A stretch of DNA of 64,000 nt from an uncultured Rikenellaceae bacterium (GCA_944326945.1 CALVFY010000004.1:1-64000), one strand, 5' to 3'; shown: positions 53,772-62,392, numbered from the stretch's first letter. The notes: a model not told the origin generated them from the sequence alone. Numbers and translations are program-made.

Positions 53772-55658
53772 TTAGATACCGAGTTCTTTCAGATAATTTT
53801 GCAGGGTCTCGAGCACGTTACTGCGAACGCTGATAAAGTTCTTGATACCCTGTGCCTCCAGCTCGGCCTGGCAGGCAGGAGCTCCGGCAACCACCAGAAT
53901 AGCCTTGTCGCCAATCAACTCCTTCACACGCGGAGCCAGTGTGGCGTAGTCGTCGTCCGAAGCGCAGACCACAACGATCTCGGCACCCGATTTGAGGGCA
54001 GCCTCAGCACCCTCCTCTACAGAATGGAAGAACGTATTGTCGATCACACGGATACCGGCACAAGCGAAGAAGTTGCAGGAGAACTGAGCTCGGGCACGGG
54101 CCATTGCCAGCGAACCGGCCGTCAGCATGAAAGCCTTGGGTTCTTTGCCACTGCGATCCACCTTCAGGCGCATCTGTTCGAATGCCATGGCACCCCGATA
54201 GGGTTTCAGCGGACGATAGGCCGGAGCAGCCGACTGATGTTTGCAGCAGCACTTAGGTGCAGCAGGTACAACAGTCTCTTCGGTCACAGCCTCGCCAGCC
54301 ACCTCCGTGAAGTTGGGGAACTGGTTGGTTCCCAACAGAGAGATGCGACGGGTAGCCACATTCTTGTCCTTATTGGCGGCCGATGCCTCTACGGCATCCT
54401 GAATAAATCCGGTTTTGAAAGCCTCGATATAACCACCTTTTTCCTCGACCTGTTTGAACAAGGCCCATGCCTGTTCGGCGATACTCTGCGTAAGGGTCTC
54501 TATATAATAGGAGCCGCCTGCAGGATCGACCACCTGATCGAAATGCGACTCATGTTTGAGCAACAACTGCACATTACGTGCAATCCGTTCCGAGAAATCG
54601 GTCGGCTGCTCATAAGCCGCATCAAAAGGAGTCACCTCCAACGAGTGTACACCGGCAATGGTTGCACTCATCGCTTCGGTCGTTCCACGGAGCATATTTA
54701 CATAGGCATCATAAACCGTCTGATTCCATTTCGAGGTAACGGCATGGACAAACATCTTCGAAGCACATCCACGGGTAGGATTGTAAGGTTTCATGATGTT
54801 GGCCCACAACATCCGGGCGGCCCGGAACTTGGCGATCTCCATGAAATAGTTGGAGCTGACGGCCATACTGAAACGAATAGCAGGAGCCGCCTGATCCACG
54901 GTCAAACCGGCCTCCATCAGTTTCACCACATAGTCGTGACCTGCGGCCAGCGTAAAGGCGAGCTCCTGGACGATCGTCGAACCGCTGTTATGGAACTGCT
55001 GTCCGTTCACACCCACAAAGCGCATCCGTTTGAAAGCAGCGGCCTTCCTGATCAGCCCGGCAATCGTTTCAAAAGCCTTGCTGCCATCCTCACTGCATCC
55101 GAAAGAACCTTTCAGTGTCAGTTTATTGATAATCGGGTCGAGAACAAACGATACACGTACTTTCTCCGGATCGAGTTTTTCGGCCGTAGCCTTTTCGATC
55201 ACCAGATCAGCCACCGCACGCGTTCCGCATCCGCTGAAGACCAATTCATAGCGATCGAGTCCGATACCAGCCAACAAAGTTTCCAAATCGGCAGCACTGA
55301 ACTCCTTATCGGCGACATGGAATCCGATCGACTCTACACCTCCTTCGATCAGCTTCAATGCCAGAGCATTGGTCTCTTTCGGGGTGGTTACGGGAATAGA
55401 TTGATGAATTCGCCAGCAGTTGCACTCCTTGGTTCCGCGCACATAGGGAAATTCCCCGCTCTTGGAACCCAAATGGTGAATGGCTGCCAGGTCTTCCGCA
55501 CGGTAATAGGGGCGGACATTGAAACCCTCAGCGGTCCGCCACACCAGTTTTTTCTGGTAGTCGGCCCCCTTCAGGTCCTTCGTGATCACCTCTTCCCACT
55601 GTTCTGTCGTGACAGGGGGGAAAGCGGTGAACAACTTTTCTTCCTTATTATTTGCCAT
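53772..55658 (-). CDS. mutA: methylmalonyl-CoA mutase small subunit
   Basis: 628 residues. Homologous to the large subunit but with a degenerate C-terminal cobalamin domain that lacks DxHxxG, so it supports the heterodimer without binding B12. Residues 470-474 read CCCKH inside an Ala/Pro-rich linker between the barrel and the C-terminal domain, an unusual cysteine cluster. It starts 45 bp after a -7 box and lies 16 bp upstream of mutB. meaB, the mutase chaperone, is not nearby. Confidence 0.95.
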   Translation of the reverse strand: MANNKEEKLFTAFPPVTTEQWEEVITKDLKGADYQKKLVWRTAEGFNVRPYYRAEDLAAIHHLGSKSGEFPYVRGTKECNCWRIHQSIPVTTPKETNALALKLIEGGVESIGFHVADKEFSAADLETLLAGIGLDRYELVFSGCGTRAVADLVIEKATAEKLDPEKVRVSFVLDPIINKLTLKGSFGCSEDGSKAFETIAGLIRKAAAFKRMRFVGVNGQQFHNSGSTIVQELAFTLAAGHDYVVKLMEAGLTVDQAAPAIRFSMAVSSNYFMEIAKFRAARMLWANIMKPYNPTRGCASKMFVHAVTSKWNQTVYDAYVNMLRGTTEAMSATIAGVHSLEVTPFDAAYEQPTDFSERIARNVQLLLKHESHFDQVVDPAGGSYYIETLTQSIAEQAWALFKQVEEKGGYIEAFKTGFIQDAVEASAANKDKNVATRRISLLGTNQFPNFTEVAGEAVTEETVVPAAPKCCCKHQSAAPAYRPLKPYRGAMAFEQMRLKVDRSGKEPKAFMLTAGSLAMARARAQFSCNFFACAGIRVIDNTFFHSVEEGAEAALKSGAEIVVVCASDDDYATLAPRVKELIGDKAILVVAGAPACQAELEAQGIKNFISVRSNVLETLQNYLKELGI

Positions 55659-55702
55659 AATAACAATATTTAGAAATGTTTCGTGTTCTCCGAAAAGACG
55701 CC

Positions 55703-55710
55703 CAAAGTTA
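55703..55710 (-). promoter_or_regulatory. candidate -7 box of the mutase operon
   Basis: TAACTTTG on the minus strand is a perfect TAnnTTTG, 44 bp before the mutA start. It overlaps an inverted repeat (GTTACT and AGTAAC, 8-nt spacer, 55707-55726), a possible operator. Confidence 0.6.
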
Positions 55711-55806
55711 CTGTTTTTTTAGTAACAATCACGGAAAACATCACTTTATTTTACACTTTCTCTCAAATACAGAGGATAAAGGGAACAAAATCCGGAATTA
55801 ATCGTG

Positions 55807-55814
55807 TAATTTTG
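55807..55814 (+). promoter_or_regulatory. candidate -7 box of the HhH gene
   Basis: TAATTTTG fits TAnnTTTG and ends 7 bp before ATG 55822, so the transcript would have almost no leader. Confidence 0.5.
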
Positions 55815-55821
55815 AGCCGAC

Positions 55822-57015
55822 ATGAAAACCCCGAGATCATACGGCGAACCATTTCGCGAGATGCTCCGAGCCCTCTGTTCCTTCACGAACCGAGAAAAAC
55901 GAGGCATCCTTTATCTGCTGCCATTATTGATTCTGCTCTCGATCCTGATCTCGACACTCAACCGGCCCTCCTTCGAGAAGAGTTTTCCCCGCTACGCCGA
56001 CCGGGTACTCGACTCACTGAACGACGCCCGCCGAACCCGCCACACCGGCAGCAGCGACTCCCTCAAGAAAGGCACTTCCGTGCGTGAACTCCCCGGCATG
56101 CCCTTCGCATTCGACCCGAACACAATCACGCTCGGACAACTATGCCAGCTGGGATTCACCGAGCGACAGGCCCGGGGCATCCTCAACTACCGTTCAGCCG
56201 GAAAAGTTTTCCGCACACCGGCCGATTTTGCCGATTGCTATACCGTCTCCGACGCAATGTACGAACGACTTTTCCCGTTCATTGTCATCGGCGAAAAGTT
56301 CCGGTCCGACTCCCGCCCCCTGGCAGCAAGCGAACCTCAAGACCACACAACTGACCGCATTGCCACTCGGGAAAAACAGCCCGACTCGTTATTTCTGTTC
56401 GACCCGAATCAACTCGACGAAACAGGATTCCGGGCTTTGGGATTCACAAAACGACAAACAGAGGTGATCCTGCGTTACCGGGAGATGATCGGCGGATTCC
56501 GCGACGAGGAAGAGTTTGCGGAGTGTTATCCGGTCAGCGATCGGTTCGAAAGCCTCAAACCCTATCTGCGCATTGTTCCGCCTCCCCGGGAGAAGCCTTT
56601 ACGGATAGAACTGAACTCGGCAGACTCGGCCCAATTGGTGGCCATACGGGGCATCGGTCCCGCCACGGCCTCACGGATCATTGCCTATCGAAACCGGTTG
56701 GGAGGATTCGCCCACGCAGAGCAATTACAGGAGATTCAGGGCATGACCGAACGAAATTATGAGATGATTTTGCAACAAATTTCGGTCGATAGTAGTAAAA
56801 TTCAAAAAATTGATATTAACTTTGCCGACCCGAAGCAGTTGGCCGGACACCCTTATCTGACCGCTTTGGCAAGAAGAAAAATTCTCAAACAGAGACAATT
56901 GAAAGGAGGTTGGCATACAATCGGAGATATGACAAGTGACAAAACATTATCGACTCGGGAGGCTGAAAAGCTCTCTCCTTATCTCCGTTTCACCCCTTTT
57001 GAATCTCCACAATAA
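55822..57015 (+). CDS. membrane-anchored helix-hairpin-helix protein (ComEA-like)
   Basis: 397 residues. One N-terminal membrane helix (about 28-47) precedes several helix-hairpin-helix motifs: about 100-150 (FDPNTITLGQLCQLG and RQARGILNYRSAGK), about 190-240, and the clear pair SADSAQLVAIRGIGPATASRIIAYRNRLGGF (about 262-293), plus one more near 330. The fold binds DNA non-specifically, as in competence protein ComEA; whether this one acts in DNA uptake is not visible. It ends 78 bp before rpsU. Confidence 0.85.
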   Translation: MKTPRSYGEPFREMLRALCSFTNREKRGILYLLPLLILLSILISTLNRPSFEKSFPRYADRVLDSLNDARRTRHTGSSDSLKKGTSVRELPGMPFAFDPNTITLGQLCQLGFTERQARGILNYRSAGKVFRTPADFADCYTVSDAMYERLFPFIVIGEKFRSDSRPLAASEPQDHTTDRIATREKQPDSLFLFDPNQLDETGFRALGFTKRQTEVILRYREMIGGFRDEEEFAECYPVSDRFESLKPYLRIVPPPREKPLRIELNSADSAQLVAIRGIGPATASRIIAYRNRLGGFAHAEQLQEIQGMTERNYEMILQQISVDSSKIQKIDINFADPKQLAGHPYLTALARRKILKQRQLKGGWHTIGDMTSDKTLSTREAEKLSPYLRFTPFESPQ

Positions 57016-57093
57016 TCTCATACGGTCCTGTCCGGGAGGCAGCACCGGGTATAAAGCAAATTCACAAAATAAAAACAATATCATTTTACGACC

Positions 57094-57285
57094 ATGATCA
57101 TCATGCCTATCAAAGAGGGCGAAAACATCGAACGCGCTCTGAAAAAATTCAAACGGAAATACGAACGTACCGGCGTACTGAAAGAACTGCGTAACCGTCA
57201 GTATTTCACCAAACCGTCGGTTGTCAAACGTACCGCCAAACTGCACGCCATCTACGTGGAGAATATGCAGCGCGAAGAGGAGTAG
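57094..57285 (+). CDS. rpsU: 30S ribosomal protein bS21
   Basis: 63 residues from ATG 57094 (MIIMPIKEGENIERALKKFKRK); ATG 57103 would give 60. In Bacteroidota, bS21 together with bS6 and bS18 covers the 3' end of 16S rRNA and hides the anti-Shine-Dalgarno sequence. No Shine-Dalgarno sequence lies before it. It is followed by a good terminator, then the recombinase and hpf. Confidence 0.95.
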   Translation: MIIMPIKEGENIERALKKFKRKYERTGVLKELRNRQYFTKPSVVKRTAKLHAIYVENMQREEE

Positions 57286-57308
57286 TCCTTTCCGTTTCCT
57301 TAAACATG

Positions 57309-57337
57309 AAAAGCCCGCCCGATTCGGCGGGCTTTTT
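57309..57337 (+). terminator. rho-independent terminator after rpsU
   Basis: AAAAGCCCGCC, 6-nt loop, GGCGGGCTTTTT, an 11-bp stem with a T-run, 23 bp after the rpsU stop. Confidence 0.92.
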
Positions 57338-57425
57338 CGTATCCGGCTCCCGCGAGAACGGCCGACAACCGAACATCCGACCCGAATTGAAGACTTTCAG
57401 GACATCCTCCAATCCAAATTTTCAT

Positions 57426-57433
57426 TACCTTTG
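57426..57433 (+). promoter_or_regulatory. -7 box of the tyrosine recombinase, predicted leaderless
   Basis: TACCTTTG is a perfect TAnnTTTG that ends only 4 nt before ATG 57438. With initiation a few bases after the box, the mRNA would be leaderless or nearly so. Confidence 0.55.
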
Positions 57434-57437
57434 TAAT

Positions 57438-58352
57438 ATGAAAGAGGAATTTCTAAAATACCTGCGCACGGAACGACGCTATTCGGAACATACCGTCAAA
57501 GTCTACGGCAAGGATATAGACCAGTTCACCTCTTACTGCCTGAACCGTTCGGATTCCCCTCTGTCCGAATTCCAGCCCCAACTGGTCTCCGCCGAAGACA
57601 TCCGCAACTGGATGCTGGTCCTCTCCAAAAAAGGAGAAAAAGCCACTTCCATCAACCGGAAAATAAGCTCCCTACGCGCCTTATTCCGGTACCTGCGCAA
57701 AACAGGAGTTGTTCATCACGATCCTTTCCTGAAACTCGGGCAACTCAAAACTCCGAAACCACTACCGACATTCATCTCCGAAAGCCAAATGGAGTACCTC
57801 GAAGATATGTTGGAGAAAGAACCTGACCGGTTCGAAACAATTCGCAATCGGCTAATTGTCCTGTTTCTCTATACGACCGGGCTACGTCTGGCAGAACTGA
57901 TCGCCATCGACAGAGACCACTTCACTCCCGGTTTCCGTGAACTAAAGGTCCGGGGCAAAGGCGATAAAGAACGAATCATCCCGATCCTTCCCCTCGTCCG
58001 CGAACACATTTCGGAATATTTGGATGAAATTAAACGGCAAAACATTTGCATTACCGAAGGAAATTCCCTATTTTTAACCAAACAAGGGAAGCGTATCAGC
58101 CGCAGCACAGTCTATCGACTCATACACACCGAATTGGGCATGGCCGGCATACAGGGGAAACGCAGTCCGCACGTATTGCGCCACACGTTCGCCACCCATC
58201 TGCTCGACGGAGGAGCCGATATGCGGGAGATACAGCAACTCTTGGGACACAGTTCTCTGCGAGCGACGCAGGTATATACCCACAACAGCATCGCCAAACT
58301 GAAAGAGACCTACAATACTGCCCATCCAAGGGCATCACATAAAAAAGATTAA
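57438..58352 (+). CDS. tyrosine recombinase XerC/XerD
   Basis: 304 residues from ATG 57438 (MKEEFLKYLRTERRYSEHTV); the frame is open further upstream through the terminator, so longer starts are rejected. An N-terminal SAM-like DNA-binding domain (about 1-85) precedes the catalytic domain with arginine in TGLRLAELIAID, lysine in KGKGDKERIIP, HVLRHTFATHLL, GHSS and tyrosine in VYTH. It resolves chromosome dimers at dif with its partner. XerC and XerD cannot be told apart safely here. The stop overlaps the hpf ribosome binding site. Confidence 0.92.
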   Translation: MKEEFLKYLRTERRYSEHTVKVYGKDIDQFTSYCLNRSDSPLSEFQPQLVSAEDIRNWMLVLSKKGEKATSINRKISSLRALFRYLRKTGVVHHDPFLKLGQLKTPKPLPTFISESQMEYLEDMLEKEPDRFETIRNRLIVLFLYTTGLRLAELIAIDRDHFTPGFRELKVRGKGDKERIIPILPLVREHISEYLDEIKRQNICITEGNSLFLTKQGKRISRSTVYRLIHTELGMAGIQGKRSPHVLRHTFATHLLDGGADMREIQQLLGHSSLRATQVYTHNSIAKLKETYNTAHPRASHKKD

Positions 58353-58357
58353 GGAGG
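58351..58357 (+). promoter_or_regulatory. strong Shine-Dalgarno sequence of hpf
   Basis: AAGGAGG with an 8-nt spacer to ATG 58366, overlapping the recombinase stop codon. Near-perfect, and exceptional in a phylum whose ribosomes mostly ignore such sites. Confidence 0.85.
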
Positions 58358-58365
58358 AGAAAGCT

Positions 58366-58662
58366 ATGAACGTGAAGATTCAATCCGTAAAGTTCGATGC
58401 AGATCAAAAACTCATCGATTTCATTCAGGCCAAAATGAACAAACTGGACCGGTTTGCGGAAAACACCATTTCGGCCGAGGTGATCATGAAACTGGACAAG
58501 GATATCGAACGAGGTAATAAGGTAGTGACGATCAAGCTCATCGTTCCTGGAGGAGATCTGGTTGCGGACTATCGCAGCAAGAGTTTCGAAGAATCGGTCG
58601 ACGAGGCTATCGACGCGCTTAAGAAGCAAATCGAAAAGCATAAGGAACGTTTCAACAAATAG
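58366..58662 (+). CDS. hpf: ribosome hibernation promoting factor HPF/RaiA (short form)
   Basis: 98 residues, a single HPF/YfiA domain (beta-alpha-beta-beta-beta-alpha; SVKFDADQKLIDFIQAKMNKL ... EKHKERF) without the long-form C-terminal dimerisation domain. It occupies the mRNA channel and A/P sites and inactivates 70S ribosomes in stationary phase. It is translated from the strong Shine-Dalgarno site and ends at a terminator. Linkage to rpsU and the recombinase is conserved in Bacteroidota. Confidence 0.93.
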   Translation: MNVKIQSVKFDADQKLIDFIQAKMNKLDRFAENTISAEVIMKLDKDIERGNKVVTIKLIVPGGDLVADYRSKSFEESVDEAIDALKKQIEKHKERFNK

Positions 58663-58692
58663 CTCCTTCGGACGATAACCCATATCGAACAA

Positions 58693-58725
58693 AGGGCCGA
58701 TCTGCATGATCGGCCCTCTTTTTTA
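58693..58725 (+). terminator. rho-independent terminator after hpf
   Basis: AGGGCCGATC, 5-nt loop, GATCGGCCCT, a perfect 10-bp stem followed by a run of T, 30 bp after the hpf stop. Confidence 0.92.
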
Positions 58726-58767
58726 CCGTTTCACCACGTAAAACCTTCGGATTCCAACAAATATCCC

Positions 58768-58775
58768 TATCTTTG
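58768..58775 (+). promoter_or_regulatory. candidate -7 box of the outer-membrane protein gene
   Basis: TATCTTTG is a perfect TAnnTTTG, 37 bp before ATG 58813, right after the hpf terminator. No clear -33 box. Confidence 0.55.
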
Positions 58776-58812
58776 GCCTGTCAAATCCACCAAGCCTATT
58801 TTCCCGACCGCC

Positions 58813-61809
58813 ATGAAGCAAAAACACCTTCTTCTTCCCATTCTTTTTATTCTATTCTTCACCACCTATTCATATGCCCAACAAGCCTCGGGAGGAGTCA
58901 AAGGACGAGTTATCGACAGCCGTAAACGCACAGCTCTGGCAGGAGCCGTGATCGCCGTACGCATGGAACGTGATTCCGTGTTCAAGGTGACCGACACAAA
59001 AGGAGGGTTCCTCATCTCGGGACTAGCTCGCGGAAATGCCCGTATCCAAATCTCTTTCGTGGGGTATCGGACAGCCGAAATGCCCGTCTCGATCGAAGGT
59101 CAAATTCTCGATGTGGGAACCATCACCCTGACCGAATCAGATAATGCGATCGACTCGGTAACAGTGGAATACAAAGTGCCCCTGATGACCCAGACCGGAG
59201 ATACGATCAAATACAATCCCCTGGCCGTAAAGACGGAACCATACGACTATGCCATCGATCTGGTAGAAAAACTCCCCGGCATCTCTGTCGACGACGACGG
59301 CAAGGTAACCGCATTGGGAAAAGATGTCACATGGGCTTTCGTCGACGGGAAACTGCTCTTCGGCCGGAATGTCATGAATGCACTGGATAATGTAAAAATA
59401 TCGGATATCAAGTCGATCAATATCTACGATGTGCCCAATCCCGAGAAACCCCTTCCGGAAGGCGATCTGCAGGACGAGGACAAACAACGCGTACTGGATA
59501 TCAAGACCAAAAGCCGTTTCCGCCACGCCTACAATGCAGAAGCCTACGGAGGTTGGGGATTGGACATGAACCAATCGCCGGGCACGCCCCGTCAGGACCG
59601 TTACCTGGCAGGAGGAAATATTCGCAAATTTTCCGAGCACCTGGTAATGACAGCCGACGTGCAGGGAAATAACATGAATCGCCAGCGGATGGGATATCGC
59701 CACATATTCCTCGACCAGGGAGGCTCCTCCTCCGGGTACTACCGCAACAATCGGGCTGAAGTGTCCATCGACCGCAACAACCCCTTTATCAAGCGCAAAG
59801 GACCAGGCTTTAAATTCAACTACTCTTTCTCCAACAGCCACAGCAACAGCGGCAGCGTCACCGAAAAAGTCTATTTCGAAGAGAATGCCGACGAAGCCAG
59901 CCAGGATATCTCCCGTACACGCGACACCTCGTTCAACCGATCCGACTCTTATAACCACGATTTCAATCTGATGCTCAATAAGAATTTCGCGAATCGGACT
60001 TTTCTCGGATTCTCTCCCAGTTTCACATTGACAGACAACCGTTCGACCGGACAACAAGTTTCGAATGTCTTCTCTCGCGAAAACGGTGCCCTGAAAACCC
60101 GCACCGGGTCCAGCAATCACAGCAAAGAGACAGGATTCTCCTCCTCGGGACGAATCAATTTATTCACCGCCCTGCGCAAACCAAAGCCTACCGCTGCCGA
60201 TACGCTTAAAAACCGCAGCCACAAACCCGATTCGAAATCACCGGAGGACTCATCGGCTCCACCGCGAAGCAAAGAAGTCCCATCGCCCCAAGCCAATGCC
60301 TACCGCCCGAACAGACTCCCGGGACGGAGAATCACCCCCATGCATATGCGGTCTCGCAGAGCCGTACAAATGCTGCCTCTGCTGATGGCCGACCTGAGCT
60401 GGAACTACTCGGACAACAAAGGATCCGGCTGGCAGATGGATACCGTATCGTCCGCCAACAATACCCAAAAATATCTGTCGACCAACTCCTCCGGCTATAC
60501 AAAAGATTTCGGCGGCAATATCCGTTTTGCCAATCTGAAACTGGGCAAACAGGTGAGCATGGGAACCAATTACAGCCTGAGTTACGATTACTCCAAAAAA
60601 TTGAGAACGGCTATCGATACCCTGACCATGCAGATCGACACCGCTCAAACCTACGAATACACCCGAAGTTACATCACTCAGAACATCGGCGTGGAAAGCG
60701 AATGGTACAATCCGGAAGCCTCCTTCCAAATGCGTGCCGGAGTCAGCCTGAAAACCTCGTGGTCCAACCGCGACGAGATCATCCCCGAACAATTTTTCGA
60801 CCGGCGCTCGTTCGTCTCCGTGCTGCCCACATTCTCCATTTCATCGCGTTACGAAGAGTCCTTCCCCAACAAACCCAACTGGAATTTCAGCTACTCGACC
60901 TCCTCAAGCGAACCCTCCCTGGAGAATATGCGCAACTGGCTCGACATCTCCAACCCCATGTCACTTACACTCGGAAACCCCAATCTAAAACAGAGTTATA
61001 CCCACTCTTTAAGTTTCTACTTTTTCAAGCAAAAAGCAGAAACAGCCTCCGAAACCAGTCTGAACCTCTCAGCCAGCTACACCCAGAACGACATGGCCAC
61101 CAAACAAATCCTTTTCGGCGAAGAAACCTATCTGGCCGAATACGATTACACCGCTGCCGCAGGTTCGACTCTGACTACCTATGAAAATATCAACGGAGCT
61201 GTTTCGGTCAATGTATCAGGCCGTCACGAACGAGCCGCCTTCCGGGAAAAATTCATCTTCCGGAGCAGTCTCAGCTACTCGTTCTCCCGCAGACCAGCCT
61301 ATATCCGCGACGTCAAAAACTTCACCCTCAGCTCTTCTCCTTCGTTGAATCTGAGTCTGCAAAGCAACTATTCCCGCAAGCTGGAATTCCGAATCTCATC
61401 GCAAACCAGTTATATCGGCTCGGCCAATACGGTCGGGGGAACCGACAATACTTTCTCCCAACGTACCACAGCCAATGTCACAGCCCAATTCCTCCGCCAC
61501 TTCACACTATACACCTCTTACCAATATTATTATTACCACAGTTCGAAAGCCGCCGACCTGAACAACAATCTGCTTAGCGCTGCACTCTCTTACCGATTCC
61601 TGAAAAACAGCGGAGAAGCTCGCTTCACAGTCTATGACATCCTGAATCGGAACAGCGATTTCTCCTCCTCGGTATACTCCACCTATATACTCAACAGCTG
61701 GCGTCAACTCATGAGCCGTTATTTCACCCTGACTCTCAGCTACCGCTTCAATAAAACAGGCGGTGGTCCCGGAGGTCCCCCACGAGGTCCCGGAGGAAGA
61801 CATTTTTAG
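58813..61809 (+). CDS. outer-membrane beta-barrel protein with carboxypeptidase-like regulatory domain
   Basis: 998 residues. A signal peptide (about 1-22, YSYAQ) and a CarboxypepD_reg-like domain (about 28-112, GVKGRVIDSRKRTALAGAVIAV) lead to a plug-like region (about 115-240) and then a long beta-barrel of the outer membrane beta-barrel family, related to TonB-dependent receptors; I see no clear TonB box. A Ser/Pro/Lys/Arg-rich insert at roughly 460-520 probably loops out, and the C-terminus runs past YRF into a Gly/Pro tail, GGGPGGPPRGPGG. No SusD-like partner is present, so nutrient uptake is not proven. Confidence 0.83.
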   Translation: MKQKHLLLPILFILFFTTYSYAQQASGGVKGRVIDSRKRTALAGAVIAVRMERDSVFKVTDTKGGFLISGLARGNARIQISFVGYRTAEMPVSIEGQILDVGTITLTESDNAIDSVTVEYKVPLMTQTGDTIKYNPLAVKTEPYDYAIDLVEKLPGISVDDDGKVTALGKDVTWAFVDGKLLFGRNVMNALDNVKISDIKSINIYDVPNPEKPLPEGDLQDEDKQRVLDIKTKSRFRHAYNAEAYGGWGLDMNQSPGTPRQDRYLAGGNIRKFSEHLVMTADVQGNNMNRQRMGYRHIFLDQGGSSSGYYRNNRAEVSIDRNNPFIKRKGPGFKFNYSFSNSHSNSGSVTEKVYFEENADEASQDISRTRDTSFNRSDSYNHDFNLMLNKNFANRTFLGFSPSFTLTDNRSTGQQVSNVFSRENGALKTRTGSSNHSKETGFSSSGRINLFTALRKPKPTAADTLKNRSHKPDSKSPEDSSAPPRSKEVPSPQANAYRPNRLPGRRITPMHMRSRRAVQMLPLLMADLSWNYSDNKGSGWQMDTVSSANNTQKYLSTNSSGYTKDFGGNIRFANLKLGKQVSMGTNYSLSYDYSKKLRTAIDTLTMQIDTAQTYEYTRSYITQNIGVESEWYNPEASFQMRAGVSLKTSWSNRDEIIPEQFFDRRSFVSVLPTFSISSRYEESFPNKPNWNFSYSTSSSEPSLENMRNWLDISNPMSLTLGNPNLKQSYTHSLSFYFFKQKAETASETSLNLSASYTQNDMATKQILFGEETYLAEYDYTAAAGSTLTTYENINGAVSVNVSGRHERAAFREKFIFRSSLSYSFSRRPAYIRDVKNFTLSSSPSLNLSLQSNYSRKLEFRISSQTSYIGSANTVGGTDNTFSQRTTANVTAQFLRHFTLYTSYQYYYYHSSKAADLNNNLLSAALSYRFLKNSGEARFTVYDILNRNSDFSSSVYSTYILNSWRQLMSRYFTLTLSYRFNKTGGGPGGPPRGPGGRHF

Positions 61810-61894
61810 AAACATCGCTCGTCAGAACAACATAATTTTCCGCTCTTTTTACCCCCTTCAAACCAGCTATCGAAAAAAATAGTGTCGCAAAAAG

Positions 61895-61925
61895 TTGCCG
61901 GATTGTAAAAAGAATTGTACTTTTG
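61895..61925 (+). promoter_or_regulatory. upstream promoter of the tRNA-tuf locus
   Basis: TTG (61895-61897), 20-bp spacer, TACTTTTG (61918-61925), a full match, about 150 bp before tRNA-Thr. No convincing gene lies between, so it may be a second promoter of the tRNA-tuf operon. Confidence 0.5.
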
Positions 61926-62020
61926 GACGCAAATTGCCGATGAGTGAATGGAATAAAAGCCAAACGAAGAGGCAATATTTTAAAGTTTCAGGCAAAAAAA
62001 CGTTAAATTTTAATCCACAT

Positions 62021-62053
62021 TTTTTGTGTATTAATAATTTATTCGTATTTTTG
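62021..62053 (+). promoter_or_regulatory. promoter of the tRNA-Thr/Tyr/Gly-tuf operon
   Basis: TTTTTG, 19-bp spacer, TATTTTTG (62046-62053), both perfect, ending 22 bp before tRNA-Thr. This is the best promoter in the window, as expected for tRNA and EF-Tu genes. Confidence 0.8.
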
Positions 62054-62075
62054 CAGCCCTAAAATGCTGTAAACT

Positions 62076-62149
62076 GCCGATGTAGCTCAGTTGGCCAGAG
62101 CAGCTGATTTGTAATCAGCTGGTCGTGGGTTCGAATCCCTCCATCGGCT
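62076..62149 (+). tRNA. tRNA-Thr (TGT)
   Basis: 74 nt. Acceptor stem GCCGATG with CATCGGC, anticodon stem GCTGA/TCAGC around TTTGTAA, TTCGAATC in the T-arm. The anticodon TGT reads threonine. No CCA is encoded. Confidence 0.97.
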
Positions 62150-62152
62150 CAA

Positions 62153-62187
62153 AATGGGGTAGTTCAGGCAAATGCCAGGCCCCCATT
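62153..62187 (+). other. spacer hairpin between tRNA-Thr and tRNA-Tyr
   Basis: AATGGGG pairs with CCCCATT, enclosing a second short stem (GGC-AAAT-GCC). It is a likely tRNA-processing structure. Confidence 0.5.
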
Positions 62188-62203
62188 GAAGTTCTTGCCA
62201 ACA

Positions 62204-62286
62204 GGGAGAATACCAGAGTGGCCAAATGGGGCAGACTGTAAATCTGCTGGCGTACGCCTTCGGTGGTTCGAATCCATCTTCTCCCA
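62204..62286 (+). tRNA. tRNA-Tyr (GTA)
   Basis: 83 nt with the long variable arm of class II tRNAs. Acceptor GGGAGAA with TTCTCCC, anticodon stem GCAGA/TCTGC around CTGTAAA, so the anticodon is GTA. Confidence 0.97.
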
Positions 62287-62291
62287 CACAA

Positions 62292-62364
62292 GCGGAAGTA
62301 GCTCAGTTGATAGAGCATTAGCCTTCCAAGCTAAGGGTCGCGAGTTTGAGCCTCGTCTTCCGCT
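62292..62364 (+). tRNA. tRNA-Gly (TCC)
   Basis: 73 nt. Acceptor GCGGAAG with CTTCCGC, anticodon stem TTAGC/GCTAA around CTTCCAA, so the anticodon is TCC. It begins 5 nt after tRNA-Tyr. Confidence 0.97.
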
Positions 62365-62392
62365 CCAGGATTCGGGCAACCGAAACCAACCC

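Noticed and set aside
53760..55673. 637-codon open frame on the plus strand
   Set aside because: It is exactly opposite mutA and has no homologous motif; antisense frames of this length are common in GC-rich coding DNA.
55659..55821. Cobalamin riboswitch before the B12-dependent mutase operon
   Set aside because: The leader is only about 40 nt from the -7 box and has no B12-box-like or multi-stem structure.
57306..57437. Longer start for the tyrosine recombinase (44 extra residues)
   Set aside because: It would begin within the rpsU terminator and cross the recombinase -7 box; homologues start at MKEEFLKYL.
61940..62062. 40-codon frame MSEWNKSQTKRQ... before tRNA-Thr
   Set aside because: It runs across the perfect tRNA promoter (62021-62053), has no domain and no support beyond chance in AT-rich DNA.
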